Shown in pieces: positions 1 to 7,737 of a stretch of DNA of 64,000 bases. The DNA comes from CAVXDY01 sp963721335 (GTDB taxonomy: Bacteria; Actinomycetota; Thermoleophilia; Miltoncostaeales; Miltoncostaeaceae). A program made the position numbers and the translations under genes. The number at the start of each line of letters is the position of its first letter. The stretch's first letter is position 1. The notes beneath the pieces were generated by a model. It was not told the DNA's origin. It saw nothing but the letters and a program-made list of their open reading frames with translations, and did not search any database. Where the stretch lies: assembly GCA_963721335.1 (NCBI GenBank), contig CAVRIV010000002.1, positions 248,001 to 312,000 of the forward strand, written 5' to 3'.

Positions 1-275
1 CCCGCCTCGGTGATGGGCAGGGCGTCCGTGAGCGCCTCGATGAAGTCGGCGCGCAGCCCGGCGTCGTCGAGCACCAGTCCCGCCACCGAGGCGAGCACCA
101 GGATCAGCGGGAAGAGCGAGAGCAGGACGTAGTAGGAGATCGCGGCCGACTGGCGCGTGCCGCGGACCGCGGCGAAGCGCGAGAGCGAGCGCTGGATCCA
201 CTCCGTGCCCCGCCAGAGGACGAGCTTCGCGCCCCGGGGCCCGGCCCGGTCGCCGCCGTGGTCGTCGTCGGTCAC
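1..275 (-). CDS. YihY/UPF0761-family inner membrane protein, N-terminal part
   Basis: Only the first 91 codons are inside the window; the gene continues beyond position 1. The GTG start at 273-275 has a good Shine-Dalgarno (GGAGGT) five bases upstream. After a charged N-terminus of about 45 residues comes a hydrophobic segment with the SAAISYYVLLSLFPLIL pattern that opens the membrane core of YihY/BrkB (formerly 'ribonuclease BN') proteins. The family are multi-pass membrane proteins of uncertain role. The assignment rests on this N-terminal motif only. Confidence 0.7.
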   Translation of the reverse strand, partial: MTDDDHGGDRAGPRGAKLVLWRGTEWIQRSLSRFAAVRGTRQSAAISYYVLLSLFPLILVLASVAGLVLDDAGLRADFIEALTDALPITEA

Positions 276-408
276 GCAGACCTCCCTGGACCCCGACGGG
301 CGCCGCCGCCGCCCACCGCCGATCGGGCCGCCGGCACGGCGTTCTTGGCGGCTTGAGTCGGCTGCAACGGATCGTCAGCATCGGCTGTCGAGCCGGTGCG
401 TGCGGCCC

Positions 409-792
409 TCAGCTCTCGCGGGCGAGCCTCCGCCTGCGCCCGTCGAGGTCGAAGATCGCCCGGAGGACGAGGTTGACCGCCCAGATGATGAGCGCGCCCA
501 GGACGGCGTCCCCGAAGCCGTCGATCTCGAAGCCCGGCGCGATCCACGAGGTCAGATACAGCATCAGCAGGTTGACGAAGAAGAGCGCGATACCCAGCGT
601 CAGCACGATCACGGGAAGCGCGAGGAGCGTGACGATCGGCTTGACGAGCCAGTTCACGATCCCGAAGACGAGCCCGGCGAGGACGAGGTGCCAGAAGCTC
701 TCGTAGTCGATCCCGTCGAGGAGCCGCGCGGCGACCCAGATGGCGGCGACGTTGCACGCCCATGCGAGGAGGAGGCGGAGCCCGAACGACAC
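409..792 (-). CDS. Phage-holin-like four-TM membrane protein (holin superfamily IV type)
   Basis: This 127-residue protein has four hydrophobic segments (about 5-22, 35-55, 60-80 and 92-112) and the FGIVNWLVKPIVTLLALPV motif characteristic of the Mycobacterial 4-TMS phage holin family (Phage_holin_4_2). It starts with GTG after AGGAA. Despite the name, chromosomal copies like this one are widespread in Actinobacteria with no phage nearby; their function is unknown. It is downstream of, and codirectional with, the gene at 844-1737, about 50 bases away. Confidence 0.8.
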   Translation of the reverse strand: MSFGLRLLLAWACNVAAIWVAARLLDGIDYESFWHLVLAGLVFGIVNWLVKPIVTLLALPVIVLTLGIALFFVNLLMLYLTSWIAPGFEIDGFGDAVLGALIIWAVNLVLRAIFDLDGRRRRLARES

Positions 793-843
793 GTGGGATT
801 CCTAGCAGGTGGGCGCCGGCCTGAGGAAGCTCGACCTGCCTGC

Positions 844-1737
844 CTAGACCCCCGCCGGCGTCGGCGCGGGGGCTGACTCCTGCCCAGGGCGCCCCTCGCC
901 GTCGCCTGCCGCGGCGGGCGGGTCGTGGAGCAGCACCTGGGGCTCCCATCCCTTGGCGAGCCATGAGAAGCCGAAGGACATGATCGCGACGCTCTCGCCC
1001 CAGAACAGGGCGTGCTTGTCGAGCGGAAGGGGGACGTCGGTCGTCACGTGAAGAAGGAGGTAGACGCACGCCACCCCCATCAGGGACGCGAAGAGCCAGT
1101 GGTAGGCGCGCCAGAACGACGGCGAGCCGCGACCCCGCATCTGCGTCCGCCGACCCTCGCCGACGGCGAACAGGATGCTCATCACCGTGAGCAGGCCGAT
1201 GAGCGCGATCGCCGCGCCGTTGTGCACGCCGCCCACGGTCTCGGGAGTGAGCCTCTCCTGGAGCTCGGTCTGGCGGGCGCCGTCGATCTTCATCGGGAAC
1301 GTGGCCACAACGAACGCCGAGAGGCCCGCGAGCACGCTGAGGTGGTTCTCGAAGGTCCGCAGCTCGGCGATCTTGTAGAGGATGAGGAACCCCGCGACCA
1401 GGTAGAGGCTGCCGACGAACACGTCACGCATCCCCGTGCCGTAGTACGCGCTGAGCGCTTCACGCCAGTCCCCGACTCCCTCGATGAAGGTTCCGCCGCA
1501 GACGATCAGCGCGATCGGAAGCAGGACCCCGATCAAGCCGACCCCGACCCGTAGCGCGAGGTACGAGCGCACGTAGCTGAGCGCCCTGCCGGTCAGGCCG
1601 ACCCGGATGGGGCCATCCGGCGTCGGCAGGAAGTACCCCGGCGCCCACGCGCGGATCTTCCGCATGAGAAGGCGCCATCGCGCTGTGGCACCGAGGCGTG
1701 AGCGCGGTTGCGACCGTGTCTGCTCATCCCGATCCAT
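844..1737 (-). CDS. Conserved integral membrane protein, function unknown
   Basis: This is a 297-residue protein with about six membrane segments and a Pro/Ala-rich cytoplasmic tail. The frame is open further upstream, but that extension is translation of tRNA-Ser; I chose ATG at 1735-1737 because GAGGAG lies 6-7 bases before it. The central motif YYGTGMRDVFVGSLYLVAG resembles the 'YYxTxxRDVFVG' motif of uncharacterised actinobacterial membrane proteins. No catalytic residues are evident and I do not assign a function. About 50 bases separate it from the holin-like gene downstream, so co-transcription is possible. Confidence 0.65.
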   Translation of the reverse strand: MDRDEQTRSQPRSRLGATARWRLLMRKIRAWAPGYFLPTPDGPIRVGLTGRALSYVRSYLALRVGVGLIGVLLPIALIVCGGTFIEGVGDWREALSAYYGTGMRDVFVGSLYLVAGFLILYKIAELRTFENHLSVLAGLSAFVVATFPMKIDGARQTELQERLTPETVGGVHNGAAIALIGLLTVMSILFAVGEGRRTQMRGRGSPSFWRAYHWLFASLMGVACVYLLLHVTTDVPLPLDKHALFWGESVAIMSFGFSWLAKGWEPQVLLHDPPAAAGDGEGRPGQESAPAPTPAGV

Positions 1738-1861
1738 GCCCGGCTCCTCGCGGTCGTCGGAGGTGTGGCGGGCTGAGCGAACCACGACGGCGCAAACGCC
1801 AGCAAGGCACCCCAGGGTGGGCAGCACCTCACCTTCGGCGGACGCCCTCCCAGCCCAACAG

Positions 1862-1950
1862 CGGAGGGGGGGGGATTTGAACCCCCGTCGGAGGAGAACC
1901 CCCGAAACGGTTTTCGAGACCGCCGCATTCGACCGCTCTGCCACCCCTCC
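1862..1950 (-). tRNA. tRNA-Ser (anticodon CGA)
   Basis: An 89-nt type II tRNA. The acceptor stem GGAGGGG/CCCCTCC, anticodon loop CTCGAAA, a long variable arm, and a T-arm of five G-C pairs around TTCAAAT are all visible. The discriminator base is G, as expected for serine. CCA is not encoded. It decodes UCG. It lies head-to-head with the tRNA-Ser at 2018. Confidence 0.95.
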
Positions 1951-2017
1951 GCGGGCCAGGCTAGCAGGGGTTCCGAGGGCGCTCGGGGAGCCGGTCGTGC
2001 GCTACGATCGCCGACCG

Positions 2018-2106
2018 GGAGAGGTGTCCGAGCGGCCTAAGGAGCGCGACTGGAAATCGCGTAGGCGGGATCTCTCGCCTCGAGGGTTCAAATCCCTCCC
2101 TCTCCG
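2018..2106 (+). tRNA. tRNA-Ser (anticodon GGA)
   Basis: An 89-nt type II tRNA with acceptor stem GGAGAGG/CCTCTCC, anticodon stem-loop CGCGA-CTGGAAA-TCGCG, a long variable arm, and T-loop TTCAAAT. The discriminator base is G and CCA is not encoded. It reads UCC and UCU. It is divergent from the tRNA-Ser(CGA) gene, with 67 bases between them. Confidence 0.95.
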
Positions 2107-2214
2107 CTCACTTGTCGTCCCGAATCGGTGCGATTCGCACCAACGCGATGTTCAGTTGTTGCCGGTCGACGTGGCGGCCATCGTCGACCGGGCGGCGGGC
2201 CCGATCGACGACTC

Positions 2215-3644
2215 CTAGCCCCGGGAGATGACGGTGGTCGAGGCGTGCGCGGTGGCGGGTGGGGCGTTGTCGCCGTCGGCCGTGGCCTGAGTGTGGTACC
2301 GGCCGAGGCGCGCGCCCGGGGTGAGCCGGGTGGTGATCGAGTAGATCCTGCGTGCGCCGGGCGCGAGCGTGCCGGTGTTCCACCGCCGCTGACCGCGGAC
2401 CCGGCTGCCATGCCGGTCGGTCACCGAGACGCCCAAGGCGTCGGACTGGCCGCAGTTCTCCACGACGATCGTCCATCGGATCGACCCGCCTTGGCGAACC
2501 TTGCGGCGGTCGGCCGTGTTCGTCACGCACAGCGTTGTGACGTTGGCGCCGGGGGCGACGCCGGCGGGCCCCGGGGGCCCATCGGCGCCCACGAGGCCGG
2601 GGAAGCCGATCAGCCCGGTGAGGCCGGTGAGGCCGGTGAGGCCAACGGGGCCGACGGGGCCGACGGGGCCGACGGCGCCGGTGAGGCCGAGCAGGCCGGT
2701 GGGGCCGATCAGACCAGCGGGACCGGGGGGCCGATGAGGACCAGGCGGGGGCCGGTGAGGCCGATCAAGCCGCTGGAGCCGGCGGGGCCGGTGAGGCCGA
2801 TCGAGCCGCTGGAGCCGGTGAGGCCGGTCGGGCCCACGGCACCCGTCGCGCCCTGGATGCCCTGGGCGCCGGCGGGACCCGCCGGACCGGGGGGTCCCGG
2901 CACGACCACCGTTGGCCTGCACGCCGTGCGGATGGCGGTCGAGGCCAGGGTGATGGCGCCATCGGCCAAGAGCCGTCCGTCAACCCGGCTGCCCGCCCCC
3001 ACGGTGACGCCGACCGAGGTCATGACCGTGCCGGCGAACTTCGCGGTCGCGCCGATCGTCGTCGCGCCGTTGACCGCCCAGAAGACGTTACAGGGCTGCG
3101 CTCCGTTGATCAGCGCCACCTGCGCCGAGGCGCCGACCGACAGGGCTCCGCCGATCTGGAAGATGAACACGGCGTCCTGGTCGCCGCCTCCGTCGAGCGT
3201 CAGCGTGCCGCCCGCCGTGAAGCCCATCGCCGTCGTCGCGTTGTACACGCCCGGCGGCAACGAGCCCCCGGCGAAGTCGGCGAAGGGCAGCGGCACGGCC
3301 GGTCGCAACACCGCGTCGCCGTATGCGAGGTTCATGTCGGCCTTCGCCGCGGTGGCGACGGCGCCGATGTGCGTCTGTCCGAGCACGATCGGAGGGGTGT
3401 CGCCGGCCAGGGGCCCTGAGCTGCCCAGGTTCTCCGACATTGCCGTGGCCCCGTTGCTCGTGAGCGAGCTCGTCAGAACCGAATAGGGGTCGGCGGTGCC
3501 GAGTTCCACCGTCGGAACCGACAGGGCGGGAGCGGCGAAGGCCAACGTCAGAAGCGACGCGGACAACGCGGCAACCAGGGCGAAAGCCACTCGGGCTCGT
3601 GGGGGAAGGCCACAGAGGTGGGACGAGAGCGCGGGAACGGACAT
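2215..3644 (-). CDS. Secreted ice-binding-like (DUF3494) protein with collagen-like stalk, interrupted by one frame break
   Basis: The gene starts at ATG 3644, with GAAGGG upstream. It encodes a signal peptide (about residues 1-42), a DUF3494/ice-binding-type domain (about 43-250; PFADFAGGSLPPGVY and GDQDAVFIFQIGGAL are family hallmarks), then a Gly-X-Y collagen-like region. That frame stops at 2709. The same Gly-X-Y pattern resumes in another frame from about 2735 and runs into a C-terminal domain of about 100 residues (SIRWTIVVENCGQSDALGVSVTD) resembling DUF11-type beta-sandwich repeats. A one-base loss in a C-run near 2720-2735 explains the break. DUF3494 proteins can bind ice or act as adhesins; which applies here is unknown. 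Restored length is about 475 residues. Confidence 0.75.
2558..2905 (-). repeat. Collagen-like Gly-X-Y coding repeat
   Basis: About 110 codons read as Gly-X-Y triplets, with units such as GLTGLTGLT and GPVGPVGPV. At DNA level this is a near-tandem 9-base repeat rich in GGNCCGGTG. It is the probable site of the frame break in the host gene, because short C- and G-runs in a repeat are easily miscounted or slipped. Confidence 0.85.
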
Positions 3645-3658
3645 CGGCGGGGCCCTTC

Positions 3659-3711
3659 AGCTGCGACGCTTTCCGACGACGGCAGGCGGCTGTTCCCGTA
3701 TCCCCGCAGCT
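3659..3711 (-). promoter_or_regulatory. Possible structured 5' leader of the ice-binding-like gene
   Basis: Just upstream of the Shine-Dalgarno of the gene starting at 3644, AGCTGCG (3705-3711) and CGCAGCT (3659-3665) can pair, enclosing about 40 nt. The closing helix ends one base before GAAGGG, so its folding could affect ribosome access. I do not recognise a riboswitch class with confidence. Confidence 0.3.
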
Positions 3712-3800
3712 CGGTTGAGTTGGTCTAGTGCTCATCGGCACGTAGTGCCCCGGAGGTGAGCACAGCACGACCGACGGCGAGCGTCACACGTGCGGTGCCC

Positions 3801-4097
3801 TCAGCCTCGTCGCAGGAGCCGGCCCACCGCCGCCATCAACTCCGCCGCCTTCTCGTCGCGGCTGCCCTCCTGGGCCCCCATCACGCAGTGGGCGGTGTGG
3901 TCGTCGAGGAGCCCGAGAGCCACCTTGTCGAGCGCGGCCTGGACCGCCGAGATCTGTGTGAGCACGTCGATGCAGTAACGGTCCTGCTCGACCATCCGGT
4001 CGATCCCGCGCACCTGGCCCTCGATGCGCGCGAGGCGCTTGCGGAGGTCGTCCTTCGTCGCGGTGTAGCCGCGCGTGGGTCCATCGGTCGGCGTCAT
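3801..4097 (-). CDS. csoR: CsoR-family copper-sensing repressor
   Basis: This 98-residue all-helical repressor (from ATG 4097; an in-frame GTG lies at 4106) has the CsoR copper-site signature: Cys42, His67 and Cys71, with the same C-25-H-4-C spacing as Mycobacterium tuberculosis CsoR Cys36/His61/Cys65. The N-terminal motif DDLRKRLARIEGQVRGI is also typical. Known members release DNA on binding Cu(I). It is divergent from copA, and two operator-like palindromes lie between the genes. No Shine-Dalgarno precedes the ATG, and a TAAAGT sequence (minus strand, 4105-4110) about 7 bases upstream would fit a leaderless start. Confidence 0.92.
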   Translation of the reverse strand: MTPTDGPTRGYTATKDDLRKRLARIEGQVRGIDRMVEQDRYCIDVLTQISAVQAALDKVALGLLDDHTAHCVMGAQEGSRDEKAAELMAAVGRLLRRG

Positions 4098-4114
4098 GGG
4101 AGCCACTTTACCAC

Positions 4115-4129
4115 TACCCCCCCGGGGTA
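4115..4129. promoter_or_regulatory. CsoR operator-like palindrome, csoR-proximal copy
   Basis: The 15-base sequence TACCCCCCCGGGGTA is a near-perfect inverted repeat of the TAC(C)n/(G)nGTA type bound by CsoR proteins. It matches the second copy at 4141-4155 in 14 of 15 positions. Its centre is 26 bases from that copy, so two CsoR tetramers could bind side by side and close both promoters. Confidence 0.75.
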
Positions 4130-4130
4130 C

Positions 4131-4159
4131 TTGGACGCTTTACCCCCTGGGGGTACGAT
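4131..4159 (+). promoter_or_regulatory. copA promoter with no room for a leader
   Basis: TTGGAC (4131-4136) and TACGAT (4154-4159) are separated by exactly 17 bases and fit -35 and -10 elements. Six bases after the -10 is the copA ATG at 4166, so transcription should begin at or next to the start codon. No ribosome-binding site precedes the ATG, which fits a leaderless mRNA. The CsoR palindrome sits in the spacer between the two elements. Confidence 0.65.
4141..4155. promoter_or_regulatory. CsoR operator-like palindrome, copA-proximal copy
   Basis: TACCCCCTGGGGGTA is a perfect inverted repeat around a central T. It occupies the spacer between the putative -35 and -10 of copA, so a bound repressor would exclude RNA polymerase. 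The relation to the csoR gene next door makes autoregulation plus copA repression the expected logic. Confidence 0.8.
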
Positions 4160-4165
4160 CGGTGC

Positions 4166-6373
4166 ATGGAGGGACGAAGCCGTATCGACCTGCCGGTGGA
4201 GGGGATGACCTGCGCGTCGTGCGCAGCGCACGTCGAGGGGCGCCTCAACAGGATCGAGGGGGCGGAGGCCACCGTGAACCTCGCCACCGCGACCGCCACC
4301 GTCACCTACGCCCCGAGGTCGGCGGCGCCGGAGGATCTCGTGGCCGCCGTGAGGGAGGCCGGCTACGGCTCGCGCCTCCCCGTCCCCGCGGGCGAGGGAA
4401 GCGTGCGAGCCGGGCGGCCGCGGGCCCCGATGGCGCGGCTGGCGGTCGCCATCGTGCTCTCGGCGCCGGTCGTGGCGCTGTCGATGGTCTCCGCCCTGCG
4501 GTTCGACGGTTGGGAGTGGGTGGCCCTCGCGCTCACCGTCCCGGTCGTCCTCGGCTGTGGACTGCCGTTCCACCGCGCCGCCTGGGGCGGCCTGCGCCGC
4601 CGGACCGCGAGCATGGACACGCTCATCTCGGTGGGCACGCTCGCCGCGCTCGGCTGGTCCGTCGTCGTGCTGGTGGCCGGCGACGGAGAGGTCTATCTCG
4701 AGGTGGCCGCGGTCGTCACCACCCTCGTGCTGGCCGGGCGGTGCCTCGAGGATCGCGCCACGCATCGCGCCGGCGATGCGCTGCGCGCCCTGCTCGCCCT
4801 GGGCGCGAAGGACGTCGCCATCCTCGACGCCACCGGCGAGGAGCGGCGCGGACCGGCCGGCGACCTGCGCCGCGGCGACCGCTTCGTCGTGCGGCCCGGG
4901 GAGCGGATCGCCACCGACGGGGTGGTCGAGGAGGGTTCCTCGGCCGTGGACGCCTCGCTGCTCACCGGCGAGTCGGTCCCCGTGGAGGTGGGTCCCGGCG
5001 ACGAGGTGGTGGGCGCCACCGTGAACGCGGGCGGGCGGCTGGTCGTGCGCGCCACGCGCGTCGGCTCCGAGACCGCGCTCGCCCGCATCGGCCGGATGGT
5101 CGCCGAGGCCCAGTCCGGCAAGGCGCCGGTCCAGCGGCTGGCCGACCGGGTCTCGGCCGTCTTCGTGCCGGTGATCATCCTGATCTCCTTGGCGACCTTC
5201 GGCGCGTGGTTGGCCCTGGGCGGCGGGGCGTCCGCCGCATTCGCGGCCGCCGTGGCGGTGCTCATCATCGCCTGCCCGTGCGCCCTGGGGCTCGCCACGC
5301 CGACGGCCCTCCTCGTGGGCACCGGGCGCGGCGCCCAACTCGGGATCCTCATCCGAGGTCCCCAGATCCTGGAGTCCACGCGCCGGGTCAACACGATCCT
5401 GCTCGACAAGACCGGCACGATCACCACCGGCCGGATGGAGGTGGTCGGCGTCGCCCTCGCCGGCGGGGTCGAGGAGGGGGAGGCGCTTCGGCTGATGGGG
5501 GCGCTCGAGGATGCCTCCGAGCACCCCATCGGGCGCGCCATCGCGCGGGCGGCGCGCGCCCGGCTCGCGAGCCTGCCGGTGCCGACCGCCTTCGCCAGCC
5601 ACGCGGGCCTCGGCGTGGAGGGATGGGTGGAGGGGCGCGACGTGATCGTCGGCCGTCCGGGGCTCCTCGCCGAGCGCGGCGCGTCGCTGCCCCCGGAGCT
5701 CGCCGCCGCGGTCACCGACGCCGAGCGCCTCGGCCGGACCGCCGTGGCGGTCGCCTGGGACGGGCGCGCCCGCGCCGTCGTGGCCGTGGCCGACAGCCCC
5801 CGGCCCACCAGCGCGCAGGCGGTGAGGGAGCTGCGCTCCCTGGGCCTGCGGCCGGTGCTGGTCAGCGGCGACGGCACAGCCACGTCGGCGGCGGTCGCGG
5901 CGTCCGTGGGCGTCGACGAGGTGATCGCGCAGGTCCTCCCCGGCGAGAAGGCCGAGGTCGTCCGGCGCCTTCAGGAGCAGGGGCGTGTGGTGGCCATGGT
6001 GGGCGACGGCGTCAACGACGCCCCCGCGCTGGCCCAGTCCGATCTCGGCATCGCCATCGGCACGGGCGCCGACGCGGCCATCGAGGCCTCCGACCTCACC
6101 CTGGTCTCCGGCGACCTGCGCTCGGCAGCCGACGCCATCCGCCTCTCGCGGCGCACGCTCGCCACCATCAAGGGGAACCTGGTCTGGGCATTCGGCTACA
6201 ACCTCGCCGCCATCCCGCTCGCCGCCGCGGGGCTCCTGAACCCCATGATCGCGGCGATCGCGATGAGCCTGTCGAGCGTCTTCGTGGTGACCAACAGCCT
6301 GCGCCTGCGGCGCTTCTCGCCGGGGTCGGGCGCCGAGCCGCCGGTGGTATCCTCCCCGACCCCGGGCAGTTAG
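4166..6373 (+). CDS. copA: Cu(I)-exporting P1B-type ATPase
   Basis: The 735-residue protein has one N-terminal heavy-metal-associated domain (GMTCASC, Cys16 and Cys19), eight predicted membrane helices, the TGES actuator motif, the intramembrane CPC metal site (Cys370-Pro-Cys372), the phosphorylation motif DKTGT (Asp414), the SEHPIG nucleotide-site motif and GDGVNDAP. The YN and MSLSS residues in the last two helices fit Cu(I) specificity (P1B-1). It exports Cu(I) from the cytoplasm using ATP. Length is normal for a one-HMA member. It is divergent from csoR, and its start looks leaderless. Its last ten bases, including the stop codon, lie inside the tRNA-Val gene. Confidence 0.95.
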   Translation: MEGRSRIDLPVEGMTCASCAAHVEGRLNRIEGAEATVNLATATATVTYAPRSAAPEDLVAAVREAGYGSRLPVPAGEGSVRAGRPRAPMARLAVAIVLSAPVVALSMVSALRFDGWEWVALALTVPVVLGCGLPFHRAAWGGLRRRTASMDTLISVGTLAALGWSVVVLVAGDGEVYLEVAAVVTTLVLAGRCLEDRATHRAGDALRALLALGAKDVAILDATGEERRGPAGDLRRGDRFVVRPGERIATDGVVEEGSSAVDASLLTGESVPVEVGPGDEVVGATVNAGGRLVVRATRVGSETALARIGRMVAEAQSGKAPVQRLADRVSAVFVPVIILISLATFGAWLALGGGASAAFAAAVAVLIIACPCALGLATPTALLVGTGRGAQLGILIRGPQILESTRRVNTILLDKTGTITTGRMEVVGVALAGGVEEGEALRLMGALEDASEHPIGRAIARAARARLASLPVPTAFASHAGLGVEGWVEGRDVIVGRPGLLAERGASLPPELAAAVTDAERLGRTAVAVAWDGRARAVVAVADSPRPTSAQAVRELRSLGLRPVLVSGDGTATSAAVAASVGVDEVIAQVLPGEKAEVVRRLQEQGRVVAMVGDGVNDAPALAQSDLGIAIGTGADAAIEASDLTLVSGDLRSAADAIRLSRRTLATIKGNLVWAFGYNLAAIPLAAAGLLNPMIAAIAMSLSSVFVVTNSLRLRRFSPGSGAEPPVVSSPTPGS

Positions 6374-6435
6374 CTCAGCGGGAGAGCGCCCGCCTCACAC
6401 GCGGGAGGTCACTGGTTCAATCCCAGTACTGCCCA
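6364..6435 (+). tRNA. tRNA-Val (anticodon CAC)
   Basis: A 72-nt cloverleaf with acceptor stem GGGCAGT/ACTGCCC, anticodon stem-loop CCCGC-CTCACAC-GCGGG, T-loop TTCAATC and discriminator A. CCA is not encoded beyond the discriminator. It decodes GUG, a frequent codon in such GC-rich genomes. The first ten bases overlap the 3' end of copA, so the copA stop TAG falls in the acceptor/D-arm junction. Confidence 0.95.
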
Positions 6436-6478
6436 TCCCGAAAGCCCCCGTCCATACTGCGATCCCTCCGCGCCCAGG

Positions 6479-7688
6479 TCACCCGCGGGACGCGTCCTGG
6501 CGTGCCTGGGCTTGCAACGACTCGAGCAGATCGACCATCGCTTCCGGGCCCGGCAACGCCATCATCTCCTCCTTGAAGGCGCGAGCGTTGGCGCGGTAGC
6601 TCGGCTCGGTGAGCACCTCCCACACCGCGTCGCGGATGGCGTCGGGCACACGGGCGTCGGGTCCGAGCGTCCGGGCGAGACCGAGGTCCGCGCAGCGCTC
6701 GGCGCTATAGGGCTGGTCGGCGGTGATCGGGAGCACAACCATCGGAACGCCTGAGCTGAGCGCCTCCTTGACGCTGTTGAAGCCGCCGTGGGTGACGAAG
6801 GCGTCGCAGCGTGCGAGCAGCAGCGCCTGCGGAACGTGGGCCTCCAGGCGTACGTGGTCCGGCTGGGGCCCGAAGCGGCTGGGATCCTGGTCGCGGCCGA
6901 TCGCGACGATCAGGTTGACCGGCTCCTCGGCGAGCGCCGCGACGATCGCCTCCAACACCCCGGGTGTCTTGTTGAAGACCGTGCCGAGGCTGGCGAGCAC
7001 GGTCGGTTGGTCGGGCAGCCGTTCGACCCAGTCGGGCAGGTGCGCGCCCGGGGCCACCGTGCTGATGTGGCGCAGGAAGCGGGCGTTGCGAGGCCTGGGC
7101 ACGGACCTCCCGTCCCAGGCCGGCGGCGTGAAGCACAGGTGCAGGTACCGGAACGGCATCTCGACCTCGGGATCCGGCGGCAGCCCGACCTGCTCTCGGT
7201 GGCGGGCCAGCGGCTCGGCGACCATCCGGCGGTTGCCCGGGAAGTAGTTGATCTGGGGGGAGTCGATTGCGGCGTAGGCGTTGCCGGCGACCGACGCGTG
7301 CGGGATTCCAAAGGCCTCGGCGGCGATGCAGCCGCCGTACTCCATCCCCTCCCTGATCACCAGGTCCGGCTTCCACTCCGAGGTGATCGCGAGCAGGTCC
7401 GGGACCATGCGTTGGGTGGTGATGTCCGCGAGGGTCAACACGGCCCATGCCGGAAACGCGGGACCCGGAGGTGGCATCGCAGGGAACACCTCCCAGGTGG
7501 ACTGATCGGACATCGACCAGTCGAGTGCCCGCGTCGAGATACGGGAGGCCAAACGCTTCGACCTGGGGCCGGAACGACGGCGCCGAGCAGACGACCACCT
7601 CGTGCCCGGCCTCCGAGAGCGCGCGGGCCACCGGGACCAGCGGGTGGAGGTGGCCCACTGACGGCTGAACGGTGAACAGTGCGCGCAT
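6479..7688 (-). CDS. MGT-type GT1 glycosyltransferase, one frame break
   Basis: The N-terminal frame starts at ATG 7688 (GGAGA about 8-10 bases upstream) with MRALFTVQPSVGHLHPLVP, the usual opening of GT1/MGT (macrolide-type) glycosyltransferases. After about 55 codons, near 7525, the conserved sequence moves to another frame, which continues to the stop at 6479. The C-terminal half carries the nucleotide-sugar signature (THGGFNSVKEALSSGVPMV, then ITADQPYSAERCADLG). Restored length of about 403 residues is normal. The acceptor is unknown; the adjacent SDR gene may act in the same pathway but this is a guess. The break is most likely a one-base indel. Confidence 0.8.
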
Positions 7689-7737
7689 TGCCGAGTTCTC
7701 CGTTGGCACCAGTTCGTCCCGGACGGCGCCACCCTAC

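Noticed and set aside
409..792. Holin-like protein as evidence of a prophage
   Set aside because: No other phage gene, attachment site or integrase is near; the family is common as a chromosomal membrane protein.
1738..1944. N-terminal extension of the membrane protein at 844-1737
   Set aside because: The extra residues are translation of tRNA-Ser(CGA); a good Shine-Dalgarno supports ATG 1737.
2610..2680. Short regularly spaced GC repeats that look CRISPR-like
   Set aside because: The 9-base period equals Gly-X-Y codons, spacers are absent and no cas gene is nearby.
2128..3486. Long plus-strand open frame with GEAGEA/GADGADG repeats
   Set aside because: It is the reverse complement of the collagen-like coding repeat; the minus strand has signal peptide, DUF3494 and Gly-X-Y features.
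4075..6576. Open frame of 833 codons overlapping copA in another frame, and a 502-codon frame on the opposite strand
   Set aside because: Arg/Gly/Ala-rich low-complexity shadows caused by GC bias at codon position 3; copA has all P-type ATPase motifs.
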